Of a stretch of DNA of 33,342 bases, positions 18,520-26,932 are shown in pieces. Origin of the DNA: an uncultured Ectothiorhodospiraceae bacterium (GTDB taxonomy: Bacteria > Pseudomonadota > Gammaproteobacteria > S012-40); assembly GCA_945787715.1 (NCBI GenBank), contig CALZJE010000038.1, positions 1-33,342 on the forward strand, written 5' to 3'. How positions within the stretch are numbered: the stretch's first letter is position 1; every line of letters begins with the position of its first letter. Both the position numbers and the translations under genes were made by a program. The notes under the pieces were generated by a model. It did no database searches. It was not told the origin of the DNA and worked only from the letters and a program-made list of their open reading frames with translations.

Positions 18520-18906
18520 TTATGGATTTAATCGGGCTTCCCAATGTTTAGCTTTAGCATTATCTTTTTTAAGTCCAAACCAACCTTCTCGATAGCCCAC
18601 AGCCATATATTCTTGAGCCTGATAACTTCCATTTTGAGCTGCTTTTAAATACCATTTTAATGCTTGTTTTTCGTTGAAAACACCGGCAACGCCACTGTGA
18701 TACATCAAACCCAAATTAAACTGCGCATCGGGAATACCTTTTTTTGCCAGTTTTTGCCAAAGCTTTGAAGCTTCTACAAAGTCGTTTTGATATGACGCAT
18801 CAAAAGCATTAGCTGCGTCTTTATAATCATCATTTGCAACAGCTAAGCCAGAAAGCCCTATAAGACCAAATGCTATTACACCAATTTTAGCTGCTCTAAA
18901 TTTCAT
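18520..18906 (-). CDS. exported Sel1-repeat protein
   Basis: 128 residues with a signal peptide (MKFRAAKIGVIAFGLIG..., cleavage near AVA-ND). The mature part holds a helical pair followed by Sel1-like repeats: DFVEASKLWQKLAKKGIPDAQFNLGLMY, then NEKQALKWYLKAAQNGSYQAQEYMAVGY, and a short third unit ending AKHWEARLNP. Such repeats are protein-protein docking surfaces, often in envelope processes. GGAGAG precedes the ATG. It is divergent from ampD, with no other clue to its partner. Confidence 0.88.
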   Translation of the reverse strand: MKFRAAKIGVIAFGLIGLSGLAVANDDYKDAANAFDASYQNDFVEASKLWQKLAKKGIPDAQFNLGLMYHSGVAGVFNEKQALKWYLKAAQNGSYQAQEYMAVGYREGWFGLKKDNAKAKHWEARLNP

Positions 18907-19033
18907 TTTATTCTCTCCAATAAATATAATTTAACAATACTGATAAAATCGGATTGCTTGTCGATAAGATGAGAAAATAAGGATCGCTATTTCGTAAACT
19001 CTTTCACAGATAGTAAGGACATAGGAAAAATAA

Positions 19034-19582
19034 ATGAATATTGATGAAAAAACGGGGCTTTTAGACGGCGCGGAATATATCCCATCCCCTAATTGCGATT
19101 TTCGGCCTGAAAACTGTGACGTAAGTCTCCTTGTTATCCACAATATCAGTCTTCCACCGGGAATATTCGGAGGTCCGTATATCAGCCAATTATTTACAAA
19201 TTGCTTAAACTCGGAAGATGATCCATTCTTCCTGGAAATCTGTCACCTGAGAGTCTCTTCACACTTATTAATACGCCGCGATGGGAACATTATTCAATAT
19301 GTCCCTTTAAACCAACGCGCATGGCATGCTGGTGTTTCTGAATTTAACGGGCAGGCTCATTGCAATGATTACTCAATCGGCATTGAACTTGAAGGTACCG
19401 ATACAAATGAATATGAAACTATTCAATATGAAGTGCTAGCGGAAGTCAGTAGAGAAATATTAAAAACTTATCCAGCGATCACACCAAACCGAATAACAGG
19501 ACATAGCAATATTGCACCAGAGAGAAAAACCGACCCTGGGCCTGCGTTCGATTGGGCAAAGTATCGCTCTTTAATTGAGTAA
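19034..19582 (+). CDS. ampD: 1,6-anhydro-N-acetylmuramyl-L-alanine amidase AmpD
   Basis: 182 residues, cytoplasmic, amidase_2 fold. Zinc ligands by alignment are H36 (LLVIHNISLPPG), H157 (ITGHSNIAPERKTDPGPAFDW) and D167. It splits the muropeptide stem from anhydro-MurNAc in cell-wall recycling; in many gammaproteobacteria its loss derepresses AmpC beta-lactamase. AGGA lies about 10 bases before the ATG. It is followed by ampE, the classical pair. Confidence 0.95.
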   Translation: MNIDEKTGLLDGAEYIPSPNCDFRPENCDVSLLVIHNISLPPGIFGGPYISQLFTNCLNSEDDPFFLEICHLRVSSHLLIRRDGNIIQYVPLNQRAWHAGVSEFNGQAHCNDYSIGIELEGTDTNEYETIQYEVLAEVSREILKTYPAITPNRITGHSNIAPERKTDPGPAFDWAKYRSLIE

Positions 19583-19644
19583 TCGTTTTTCGACCATTAC
19601 TCGCTGACTATTTATTTCAACAACCATCATCAAAGATTATTATT

Positions 19645-20508
19645 GTGACACTTATATCTATCGTCATTTGTTTGTTCTCTGAACGCTTTCTTAGCGAACT
19701 GCACACATTTAGAAACTACACATGGTTTGAAAAGTTTACAACTTCAGTCAGTAGGTTAACAAAACATCTCTCAATAAAAACAGTTGTTATGCTTATTGTA
19801 TTACCTGTTCCTTTGTTGATTGCATTCATTGATTATAACGTTATCCATAATTCCATTATTCAATTCCTGTTCGCTACAGCGATTTTACTTTTTAGCATGG
19901 GTCCGAAACAGTTTTACGAACTAGCCAAAGAATTTTGTCAGACGTTCAAAAAAGGCGAATTAGATATCGCTCTTTGGATCGCCTCAAAAATACTCGACAG
20001 GGATTTGTCACCGGAAGAAAAAACCAATCTTGCGAATACTGTTGTGCACTGCTTGTTCATTATTGCAAATGATCGCATCCTGGCGCCAATTTTCTGGTTC
20101 ATCATATTAGGACCAATGGGCGCTGTTTTTTTTCGACTTAGCTCAGAACTACGTTACCTCTGTGAAAAAAATGAACGTATAAAAGATCTACAAACTGGAG
20201 CGAATCTTCTACACGCTATTTTAAATTGGATTCCATCACGGCTAACAGCATTCAGTTACGCTGCTATGGGGAATTTTGTATATGCGATGAGTAAATGTAG
20301 GAATGGAGAAAACTTATTCGAAAAGCTGACATTAAACAATAATCAGCGCCTGCTCCATACTGCAGGAACCGGTGCACTAACAATGTCCGACGACCCAAAA
20401 ACATTCAATCATCATGATGTCTATCAAACCCTATCCCTAATTAGAAGAACCTATGCCCTGACTCTTGGGACAATAGCCTTGTTAACACTTGGCGGTTGGT
20501 TGATTTAA
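19645..20508 (+). CDS. ampE: AmpE-like inner membrane protein
   Basis: 287 residues with about four membrane segments: 1-12, around 50-85 (VVMLIVLPVPLLIAFIDYNV and IIQFLFATAILLFSMGP), around 150-160 (IFWFIILGPMGAVFFRL), and a last one at 270-286 (LGTIALLTLGGWLI). The soluble part between has the AmpE features KILDRDLSPEEKTNLA and RILAPIFWFIILGPMGAVFFRL. The function remains unclear; AmpE is called a sensor in beta-lactam induction because of its place beside ampD. The start is GTG 19645, 62 bp after ampD, with no clear ribosome site. Confidence 0.88.
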   Translation: MTLISIVICLFSERFLSELHTFRNYTWFEKFTTSVSRLTKHLSIKTVVMLIVLPVPLLIAFIDYNVIHNSIIQFLFATAILLFSMGPKQFYELAKEFCQTFKKGELDIALWIASKILDRDLSPEEKTNLANTVVHCLFIIANDRILAPIFWFIILGPMGAVFFRLSSELRYLCEKNERIKDLQTGANLLHAILNWIPSRLTAFSYAAMGNFVYAMSKCRNGENLFEKLTLNNNQRLLHTAGTGALTMSDDPKTFNHHDVYQTLSLIRRTYALTLGTIALLTLGGWLI

Positions 20509-20610
20509 CAGCACTCTTCGCTATTTACCCACTTGTACCAAAAAGCCGAATAGTTATAATAAACGGCTTGCTGTTCTTTCAATCCGCAATTTCAACATTT
20601 GGGGCTTCAG

Positions 20611-22227
20611 GTGAAGGATAAGAAACACGTATATACAAGATTCAGTTTAGTAATCTTTTTCTCTTCTTTAGCGATGACAGGCTGCGCAATAATTAAACAG
20701 CCTCATGAAATTGTTCCTTCCGAACAAGAAATTGCTAAATATCGAACTTTACCATCAAACACAGCCATCGATAGGGTCGAAAAGATCTATAATAATGAAA
20801 AAATAAAACAGCTCGATTTTTATGCGCCAACCCACTTCGCGGTTGCGGGCAAGGCCTTAGACGAAGCAAGAGCCCTGCTTGCTTACAATAACTCACAAGA
20901 TCAAATTACTAGTAAAGTTGCGGTTGCCGATGCTGTTTTAAAAAATGGTAATCTGGTTATGCGTAGAGTAAAAGATCAGCTAGATACAGAACTTACGCTA
21001 AAAAATAAACTCGATTCGCTCAATGTAGAATCCTCCCACCGCACGGAATATAGCAGCCTACTTGAACGCTTGAACGGAGTTATCAAAGAGATCGAAAATG
21101 GCAATCTAATAAGTAGTGAAGCAAGTCGAGAGCAACTTATTGAGGATATGAAAAACCTTGAGCGTCGTTCACTTTATTTTAATGCCATGAATGAACCACA
21201 GGAAATTTTAAAGCGCGTCAAATACCGAGATGGTGATCAGATAGCACCAATCACCTATAAAGACGCAACTATAATCTTTGAACGTGCAAATCAATTCATC
21301 AAGCAAAACCCCGACAATGAACAGGCTATTGCTCAAGTTGGGGAAGAAGCGCTTTTCGCCACAAAACGTGCGCTGTACATCACAGAAGCTGTTACTGCAC
21401 TCAACCAAAAAACAAGCTTATCACCTGAACAAATTGTTTTGGATGAAGAATACCGACTATTACGCATTGCACGTCAAATTGCTAATGCTGATTTTCGAGA
21501 TCATCCACTCGAAATCCAATCAGAGCTTATTGCTAAAATCGCGAGAGAAAAAGTAACAGAACTCAATAATAAAGAAGAATTTGTTCTTGCACTAAGAGAT
21601 ACACTCATCCAAGTGCGCGACTCATCTAGCCGTTTATCGTTAGTCAGTGCAACTGCTGAGGGCCTACTCGAAGAAAAAAATGAATGGATTGCCAAAGAAG
21701 CACTCTATAAAGCAAAAGTTTCTGATTTAAAAGAACAGCTGACTAAAACAAAAGAACAACTCAATAGTACACAAGATACGATTATCGATATCACAACAGA
21801 AAATATTAATATTACCAACTTAATCGAAATGAAAATCAGTGAAGCAAAAACTCTTGAAGCAAAAATAAATGAAAGCCAAAAAGATAATATAATAAGTCAA
21901 CATACTATTTCAGCACTACAAGCAGAAATTGCAACCCATCAAAAAGATAAAGCAACACAAGACCTTAAGATAAGCACACTTGAAGAGCAACTAAGGCTAG
22001 CTAGTGCAAACAAAGAAAAAACAGAAGAAGCAATTGATCTCGAAAAAGATCGAGCAAAAATCACAAAAGAAGAAACATTACGAGCGCTTCAATCCGCTAA
22101 AGAACTTATAACAACCTATCAAACAGCGAATAAGTCTCAGGATAAAAAAACTACCTCAGAACCACGGCCAGAAATTTCAAACCATGAAGAACTCTCTACA
22201 GAGACATTTGTAAATGCAGATCATTAG
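20611..22227 (+). CDS. long coiled-coil lipoprotein, DUF4398-like
   Basis: GTG 20611 is preferred over TTG 20599 because GGGG lies 6 bases upstream; it gives 538 residues. A lipobox (SLAMTGC) at residues 20-25 puts it in an envelope membrane, and no inner-membrane retention Asp follows the Cys. The N-terminal half has helical segments such as HFAVAGKALDEARALLA and SKVAVADAVLKNGNLVMRRV, which resemble the DUF4398 type. From about residue 345 to 520 the sequence is a continuous coiled coil rich in Glu, Lys and Thr. It precedes the rssA-like gene by 14 bp. Function unknown; a scaffold or spacer in the envelope is a guess. Confidence is high for the gene, low for the family. Confidence 0.8.
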   Translation: MKDKKHVYTRFSLVIFFSSLAMTGCAIIKQPHEIVPSEQEIAKYRTLPSNTAIDRVEKIYNNEKIKQLDFYAPTHFAVAGKALDEARALLAYNNSQDQITSKVAVADAVLKNGNLVMRRVKDQLDTELTLKNKLDSLNVESSHRTEYSSLLERLNGVIKEIENGNLISSEASREQLIEDMKNLERRSLYFNAMNEPQEILKRVKYRDGDQIAPITYKDATIIFERANQFIKQNPDNEQAIAQVGEEALFATKRALYITEAVTALNQKTSLSPEQIVLDEEYRLLRIARQIANADFRDHPLEIQSELIAKIAREKVTELNNKEEFVLALRDTLIQVRDSSSRLSLVSATAEGLLEEKNEWIAKEALYKAKVSDLKEQLTKTKEQLNSTQDTIIDITTENINITNLIEMKISEAKTLEAKINESQKDNIISQHTISALQAEIATHQKDKATQDLKISTLEEQLRLASANKEKTEEAIDLEKDRAKITKEETLRALQSAKELITTYQTANKSQDKKTTSEPRPEISNHEELSTETFVNADH

Positions 22228-22241
22228 ATATTGAACCTCCT

Positions 22242-23156
22242 TTGAGCAAACAAACAAAACAGATCAAAATTGGCCTGGCACTTGGCAGTGGTTCCGCACG
22301 TGGCTGGACTCATATCGGCGTAATCAACGCGTTAAATAAACTGGACATTGAACCAGACATTGTCTGCGGCACCTCAATCGGGGCACTTGTCGGCGGCTTG
22401 TATGTCACCGGACACCTCGACACCTTGCACAAATGGATACTCACTCTCGATAAACGAGAAATCATCAAATACCTTGATATAAACTTATTGACCGGCGGTG
22501 GCTTTGTTGAAGGGAAAAGTATTATTACTTTTTTTCATGAGCACATGGGTGACCAGGAAATAGAATCAATACGAAAAACTTATGCCAGTGTTGCAACAGA
22601 ACTCGAAACTGGCAAGGAAATCTGGATTCAATCTGGCTCGATTTTAGAGTCCATTCGTGCATCGATGGCAATACCCGGTATTTTCACACCAGTTAATAAA
22701 GATGGCACGTGGTTAGTGGATGGAGGAATCGTCAATCCAGTTCCAGTTTCTGTTTGCCGCGCACTGGGCGCAGACAAAGTCATTGCTGTGAATCCTAACG
22801 GAAATATTGTCGGCAAACATGCACGAAGTAAAAACTCCACCGCGCTTGCTGAAAAAACTTTGCTCAGCCGATTTACAAAAACAGTGAAAGGCCATGCCAA
22901 TAATTATTTTCCAGAGTTTTTTGAAGAGGGTGAAACGCCACCTGGGCTATTTGACGTAATGGCAAGCTCACTCAATATTATGCAGGATCGAATCACTCGA
23001 AGCCGTATGGCCGGTGATCCACCTGATATACTGATATCGCCGAAACTCGCATCTATTGGCCCGATGGATTTTGACCGGGCTGCCGAGGCCATCGAAGCCG
23101 GTGAAAACTCCGTTCATCAGATAGAGCAACACTTACGAGACATGATTAACGAATAA
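22242..23156 (+). CDS. rssA: patatin-like phospholipase of the RssA type
   Basis: 304 residues. The oxyanion hole is GSGSARGWTHIGVI, the nucleophile Ser45 sits in CGTSIGALVGG, and the catalytic Asp160 is in LVDGGIVNPVPVSV. This Ser-Asp dyad defines the patatin group. The annotated start is TTG 22242, overlapping no other gene and 14 bp after the coiled-coil lipoprotein; it lacks a good ribosome site, so coupling with that gene is plausible. It is probably cytoplasmic or loosely membrane-bound. Substrate and role are not known for RssA in general. Confidence 0.9.
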   Translation: MSKQTKQIKIGLALGSGSARGWTHIGVINALNKLDIEPDIVCGTSIGALVGGLYVTGHLDTLHKWILTLDKREIIKYLDINLLTGGGFVEGKSIITFFHEHMGDQEIESIRKTYASVATELETGKEIWIQSGSILESIRASMAIPGIFTPVNKDGTWLVDGGIVNPVPVSVCRALGADKVIAVNPNGNIVGKHARSKNSTALAEKTLLSRFTKTVKGHANNYFPEFFEEGETPPGLFDVMASSLNIMQDRITRSRMAGDPPDILISPKLASIGPMDFDRAAEAIEAGENSVHQIEQHLRDMINE

Positions 23157-23212
23157 TATGATTTATAGTATTCAAAAATTGGGGTCCGCTAATATTTTAA
23201 CAAACAGCACTA

Positions 23213-23692
23213 ATGAATAAGCAAAGACGAATTCAGATATGGGTTGATGCTGATGCATGCCCTAACGTAATTAAAAATGTTCTTTTTCGCGCCGCAAGGC
23301 GCGTGGGAATTACCACGACTTTTGTCGCCAACCAGGTTTTAAATATTCCACCCTCACCATTTTTAAAAAAGCTGAAAGTTGGTGCTGGATTTGACGTCGC
23401 CGACAATCGCATCGTTGAAGAACTGCATGAAGGTGATCTGGTTATAACAGCAGATATACCACTTGCATCCGAAGCTATTAAAAAAGGTGCATTTGCCCTA
23501 AACCCACGGGGCGCTTATTATACTGAAGAAAATATTCGCCAACGCCTCACCATGCGTAACTTTATGGAAGAACTACGCAGTGGTGGTGTAAATACCGGTG
23601 GGCCTCCCGTATTCAACCAAACTGATATACAAGAGTTTGCCAACCAATTAGATAGGTTTTTAACAAAGCACTTTCCCCACAAGTCAGATTAA
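23213..23692 (+). CDS. YaiI/YqxD family protein (DUF188)
   Basis: 159 residues, the normal length. It has the PIN-like core [18 protein letters not shown], the [15 protein letters not shown] block and the conserved [24 protein letters not shown] stretch. The fold resembles NYN/PIN nucleases with several acidic residues kept, but no activity is established for the family. It follows the rssA-like gene by 56 bp. Confidence 0.9.
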   Translation: MNKQRRIQIWVDADACPNVIKNVLFRAARRVGITTTFVANQVLNIPPSPFLKKLKVGAGFDVADNRIVEELHEGDLVITADIPLASEAIKKGAFALNPRGAYYTEENIRQRLTMRNFMEELRSGGVNTGGPPVFNQTDIQEFANQLDRFLTKHFPHKSD

Positions 23693-23759
23693 ATTCAATA
23701 TGAGATACAAGCAAAGTCATACATTGTTAATGCCTGAGTAACGTACTCTTTACTCCAAG

Positions 23760-24620
23760 TTAAGCACTAAATGTATTTGTGTATTTTTTTACAATATCGA
23801 TTAGTAAATCTGCAACAGCTCGCACTCGTGGCGAACGTCGAACATCAGGGTGCATGACCAAGCATAACGGGCATAATGGCAACTTGGAGGCACCGGGTAC
23901 TGAGACGAGTTTATCCGTAGTTTGCACAAGAAAACTGGGCAATACTGTTGCACCCCAACCCTCGCATGCGCTGCGAAAAAGTAGAAAAAGATCATTACTC
24001 CGCATCACAAAACGGCGTTTTTCAGCAAAATCCTCAAGCCACTGCTTTTGCGGAATATCAAACGTATTATGATCAAATCCAAGAAAAGTCCACTCTGAAG
24101 CGGGGCCTGCGATTGCATCAGGAGTTGCGTAAATCCCATATTCCAACTCAGCTAATGTACGGCTGACAAGTCCCTGTTCTGTTGGTTGTCCAATACGCAA
24201 TGAAATATCCGCTTCCCTGCGAGCCAAATTGGCAAAACGCATTTCGCCCATCAACTCGAGATCAATGTTTGGCAGTTCTTTTCGTAATATTTTTAGCTTA
24301 GGAAGAAGAAAGTGACTGACTAAAAGCGGAGGCGCAGACACACGAACTTTGCCTGTCAAGCTAGCAACACCAAGCGCTGCTCTTTCAAATCCGAGCGCCT
24401 CTTCTTCCATACATTCAGCCAAGCTAAGTAATTCTCTACCTTCCGAAGTAATTTGCCAACCACGGGGAAGACGATCAAACAAACGAACTCGTAAAGCACG
24501 CTCAAGGGCATCAACACGACGACCAACTGTGGAATGCTCCACAACCAACGCCCGGGCTGCCGCTGATAAGCTCCCTTGACGAGCTACTGCGAGAAAATAA
24601 CGAACATCATCCCATAACAT
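23760..24620 (-). CDS. LysR-type transcriptional regulator
   Basis: 286 residues. The N-terminal winged helix-turn-helix is LAVARQGSLSAAARALVVEHSTVGRRVDALERALRVRLF; the C-terminal effector domain begins near residue 90 (KVRVSAPPLLVSHFLLP). The DNA-binding part is closest to the subgroup that starts WDDVRYFLAVA, often next to oxidoreductases. It is divergent from the oxidoreductase gene at 24727 across 106 bp holding a nested dyad, the usual autoregulatory layout. The inducer is unknown. Confidence 0.93.
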   Translation of the reverse strand: MLWDDVRYFLAVARQGSLSAAARALVVEHSTVGRRVDALERALRVRLFDRLPRGWQITSEGRELLSLAECMEEEALGFERAALGVASLTGKVRVSAPPLLVSHFLLPKLKILRKELPNIDLELMGEMRFANLARREADISLRIGQPTEQGLVSRTLAELEYGIYATPDAIAGPASEWTFLGFDHNTFDIPQKQWLEDFAEKRRFVMRSNDLFLLFRSACEGWGATVLPSFLVQTTDKLVSVPGASKLPLCPLCLVMHPDVRRSPRVRAVADLLIDIVKKYTNTFSA

Positions 24621-24628
24621 GAGTTTTT

Positions 24629-24688
24629 CCGATTATTTATGCACATATATTGTCGAATTATAGCTCTATTCGACCATAAATAAACCGG
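24629..24688. promoter_or_regulatory. nested dyad, probable LysR operator
   Basis: Inner arms GTCGAAT (24652-24658) and ATTCGAC (24668-24674) flank 9 bases, giving a T-N11-A-like layout. Outer arms CCGATTATTTATG (24629-24641) and CATAAATAAACCGG (24675-24688) are inverted copies with one extra base. Both sit midway in the divergent promoter region. Confidence 0.6.
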
Positions 24689-24726
24689 ATAGTATCTATC
24701 TCAGTTGAATTCTGGAGCAACAAACC

Positions 24727-25761
24727 ATGAAGACCATAGCAGCATACAAGGCTCTCCCCATCGATCACCCTGAATCTTTATTGGATATAGATTTACCGAT
24801 TCCAAATCCAAAAGAACATGATTTACTGATTAAAGTCAGAGCAGTGAGCGTTAATCCCGCTGATTACCGGGTTCGGAAGCGCATAACGGAAGGATCTACA
24901 GCCACAATCTTAGGCTGGGATGCATCAGGGGTAGTAGAAAAAGTCGGAGCGCTTGTCACTGAATATAAATCCGGCGATAAAGTGTTTTATGCCGGTGACC
25001 TCAATCGCCCCGGATGTAATAGCGAATATCAACTGGTAGACGCACGCGTTGTCGGTAGAAAACCCAAAACCATCGACCATGCACATACTGCTGCAATGCC
25101 ATTAACTTCACTTACTGCCTGGGAGGCCATATTTGAAAGGCTGCAACTCCCCAAGGCGGGCAAACCTGTTGACCAAAGTTTATTAATTATCGGTGGTGCT
25201 GGCGGCGTTGGTTCGATGGCAATTCAGCTGGCTCAATTTGTACCTGGCTTAACTGTCATCGCTACGGCCTCGCACTCGGAGTCTAAACATTGGGTTAAAG
25301 ATTTAGGGGCCCATTACATCATTGATCATAGCAAAGATATCTCCAAACAACTTACGGTACTTGGTTATGAATACGTTGATACCATTCTATGTCTTAACTC
25401 CCCTGATGAACATTGGAATGCCATATGTAATATCACTGCCCCAATGGGAAAGATATGCGGCATTGTCCCATTTCTGAAAGCCCCGGATATAAATCTACTC
25501 TTACACAAAAGTGCGAGTTTTATTTGGGAAATGATGTTTACTCGGACCATGTTTCAAACCGCAGATATAACAACGCAACGAAATATTCTCAATGCTATTT
25601 CTGAGATGGTGGATGCGGGATCACTACGAAGCACACTAAAACAAATTATTGGCCAGATCAACGCAGACAATCTGAAAAAAGCTCATGCGCAATTGGAGTC
25701 TAATCGCACGATTGGTAAATTAGTTCTTGAAGGCTTCAACTCACGCTCTATTAATCACTAA
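24727..25761 (+). CDS. medium-chain dehydrogenase/quinone oxidoreductase family protein
   Basis: 344 residues of the zinc-binding alcohol dehydrogenase family of the quinone-reductase type. The N-terminal GroES-like domain has LLIKVRAVSVNPADYRVRK and ILGWDASGVVEKVG. The NADPH site is IIGGAGGVGSMAIQLAQ. The usual catalytic zinc cysteine is absent (NPADYRVR replaces the Cys-His pair), so it is likely a zinc-independent NADPH reductase. GGAG precedes the ATG. It forms an operon with the SnoaL-like gene 9 bp downstream and is divergent from the LysR gene. The substrate is not identifiable. Confidence 0.88.
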   Translation: MKTIAAYKALPIDHPESLLDIDLPIPNPKEHDLLIKVRAVSVNPADYRVRKRITEGSTATILGWDASGVVEKVGALVTEYKSGDKVFYAGDLNRPGCNSEYQLVDARVVGRKPKTIDHAHTAAMPLTSLTAWEAIFERLQLPKAGKPVDQSLLIIGGAGGVGSMAIQLAQFVPGLTVIATASHSESKHWVKDLGAHYIIDHSKDISKQLTVLGYEYVDTILCLNSPDEHWNAICNITAPMGKICGIVPFLKAPDINLLLHKSASFIWEMMFTRTMFQTADITTQRNILNAISEMVDAGSLRSTLKQIIGQINADNLKKAHAQLESNRTIGKLVLEGFNSRSINH

Positions 25762-25770
25762 GGAAATAAC

Positions 25771-26169
25771 ATGAATACACTAGATACCGTTAAGCATTTT
25801 TTAGATAACGTTTTCAGCGGAAAAATGGAGGATGCACTTTCTATGGTGCATAGGAATGCCAAGATCATCCCCAGTCGCTCAGAAGCTGGAAACCGTAATC
25901 CACTATATGGGAGTTACGAAGGCCCGGAAGGAATGCGAGACATGTTTACAACCTTTGGCGAGCTATTAGAGCCAGAAAATTTCGATGTCGAAGATAGCTT
26001 TTTTGAAGGAGAGCATGCCGCAATGTATGGCAAGTTAATCCATCGCAGTCGCCAAACTGATAAAAAGTTTGCGAGTGACTGGGCATTGATATGTAGAGTA
26101 AAAGAGGAAAAGATTGTGTTCTATCATTTTTATGAAGACACTGCTGCATTGGAAGAAGCTATTAATTGA
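25771..26169 (+). CDS. SnoaL-like / NTF2-fold protein
   Basis: 132 residues. The pattern is that of small NTF2-like ketosteroid-isomerase-type proteins: TVKHFLDNVFSGKMEDALSMV, then a charged middle with MRDMFTTFGELL, FEGEHAAMYGKLIHRSRQTDK and IVFYHFYEDTAALEEAI. These bind or isomerise small hydrophobic molecules. AAGGA precedes the ATG and it sits 9 bp after the oxidoreductase, so both are probably induced together under the LysR regulator. Confidence 0.85.
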   Translation: MNTLDTVKHFLDNVFSGKMEDALSMVHRNAKIIPSRSEAGNRNPLYGSYEGPEGMRDMFTTFGELLEPENFDVEDSFFEGEHAAMYGKLIHRSRQTDKKFASDWALICRVKEEKIVFYHFYEDTAALEEAIN

Positions 26170-26932
26170 GTAGCCTACCAATCTTTCTGTCTAATTATAA
26201 CTTAGATTTATAAAACGAACGCGTGATGTGGGTCACCCATTTCCCAACCCTGCTCAGGCCCGCATATATGCAGGCCTGAGCCTACTCCTGCCATCTATGT
26301 CAAACGAAATACCGTAGAGAGAACCCCTCTCCATACACTTGTTAGTCGTTTTTCCGGATAAAATTTATACAACCTACTTCTACAGTACTAGACAATGACA
26401 TTAACCAATCCACTGTGGAAGTAATATCAGAAACTGGAATAGGCACTTATTATTTGAAACACCCCTTCTATTTTGATCGGTTCTAAGAGTTTGCACAGAA
26501 CTTGCGGAAACTAGAATTATCGTATTATTTAAACGTTAATATCTAAAGTGATATGTCAGTTGCAGAGTATAAATTACGTAAGTGATACAGAACCCATTAG
26601 CTATAATGACTGACAATAAATAAAGTATAAATCGCACATAAATGCAAAAATTTCTTAAGGAGTTAAGTTGCTTCGAAGCGTATAGCGGAAAAAATTAGAC
26701 GGTTCGAGGTGAAAGTCATAAATGCAAAGAAATTTACCAGTCAAAAAATGCACTGAGAACTAAGAGTGAACTTATCTATGTATATCACAACAAAGAATGT
26801 AATACCGTTCTAACTTAGAACACTCGAAGTTATTTTTATTAAAAAACTCTCTTTCTAATTTTCTTATCTCGAAGTAGTAGCTATACTAATTTAAAAAAAT
26901 CAATCTAAACTAACAACAGGGAAGGTGGATTA
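26170..26932. other. long intergenic region before the cytochrome cluster
   Basis: About 760 bp. It begins with a CRP-like GTGA-N6-TCAC (26223-26236) and a strong hairpin (26252-26281). The rest is AT-rich with no believable gene; a 50-codon open stretch ending at about 26486 lacks a start. No riboswitch core, FNR box or T-run terminator was recognised. The strong AGGGAAGGTGG at 26918-26927 serves the triheme cytochrome gene. Such a long leader may hold regulation for the cluster. Confidence 0.4.
26252..26281 (+). other. strong hairpin after the SnoaL gene
   Basis: GCTCAGGCC (26252-26260) pairs with GGCCTGAGC (26273-26281), and inside is GCATATATGC, itself a palindrome. This is nearly a 30-nt perfect hairpin but without a T-run. 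It may end the upstream operon by a non-canonical route. Confidence 0.5.

Noticed and set aside
26223-26236. CRP-like site GTGA-N6-TCAC
   Set aside because: It is 700 bp before the cytochrome cluster and only matches the inner bases of the consensus; left as a note in the intergenic entry.
26340-26486. Open stretch of about 50 codons ending YYLKHPFYFDRF
   Set aside because: No start codon or ribosome site, and no recognisable family; treated as chance.
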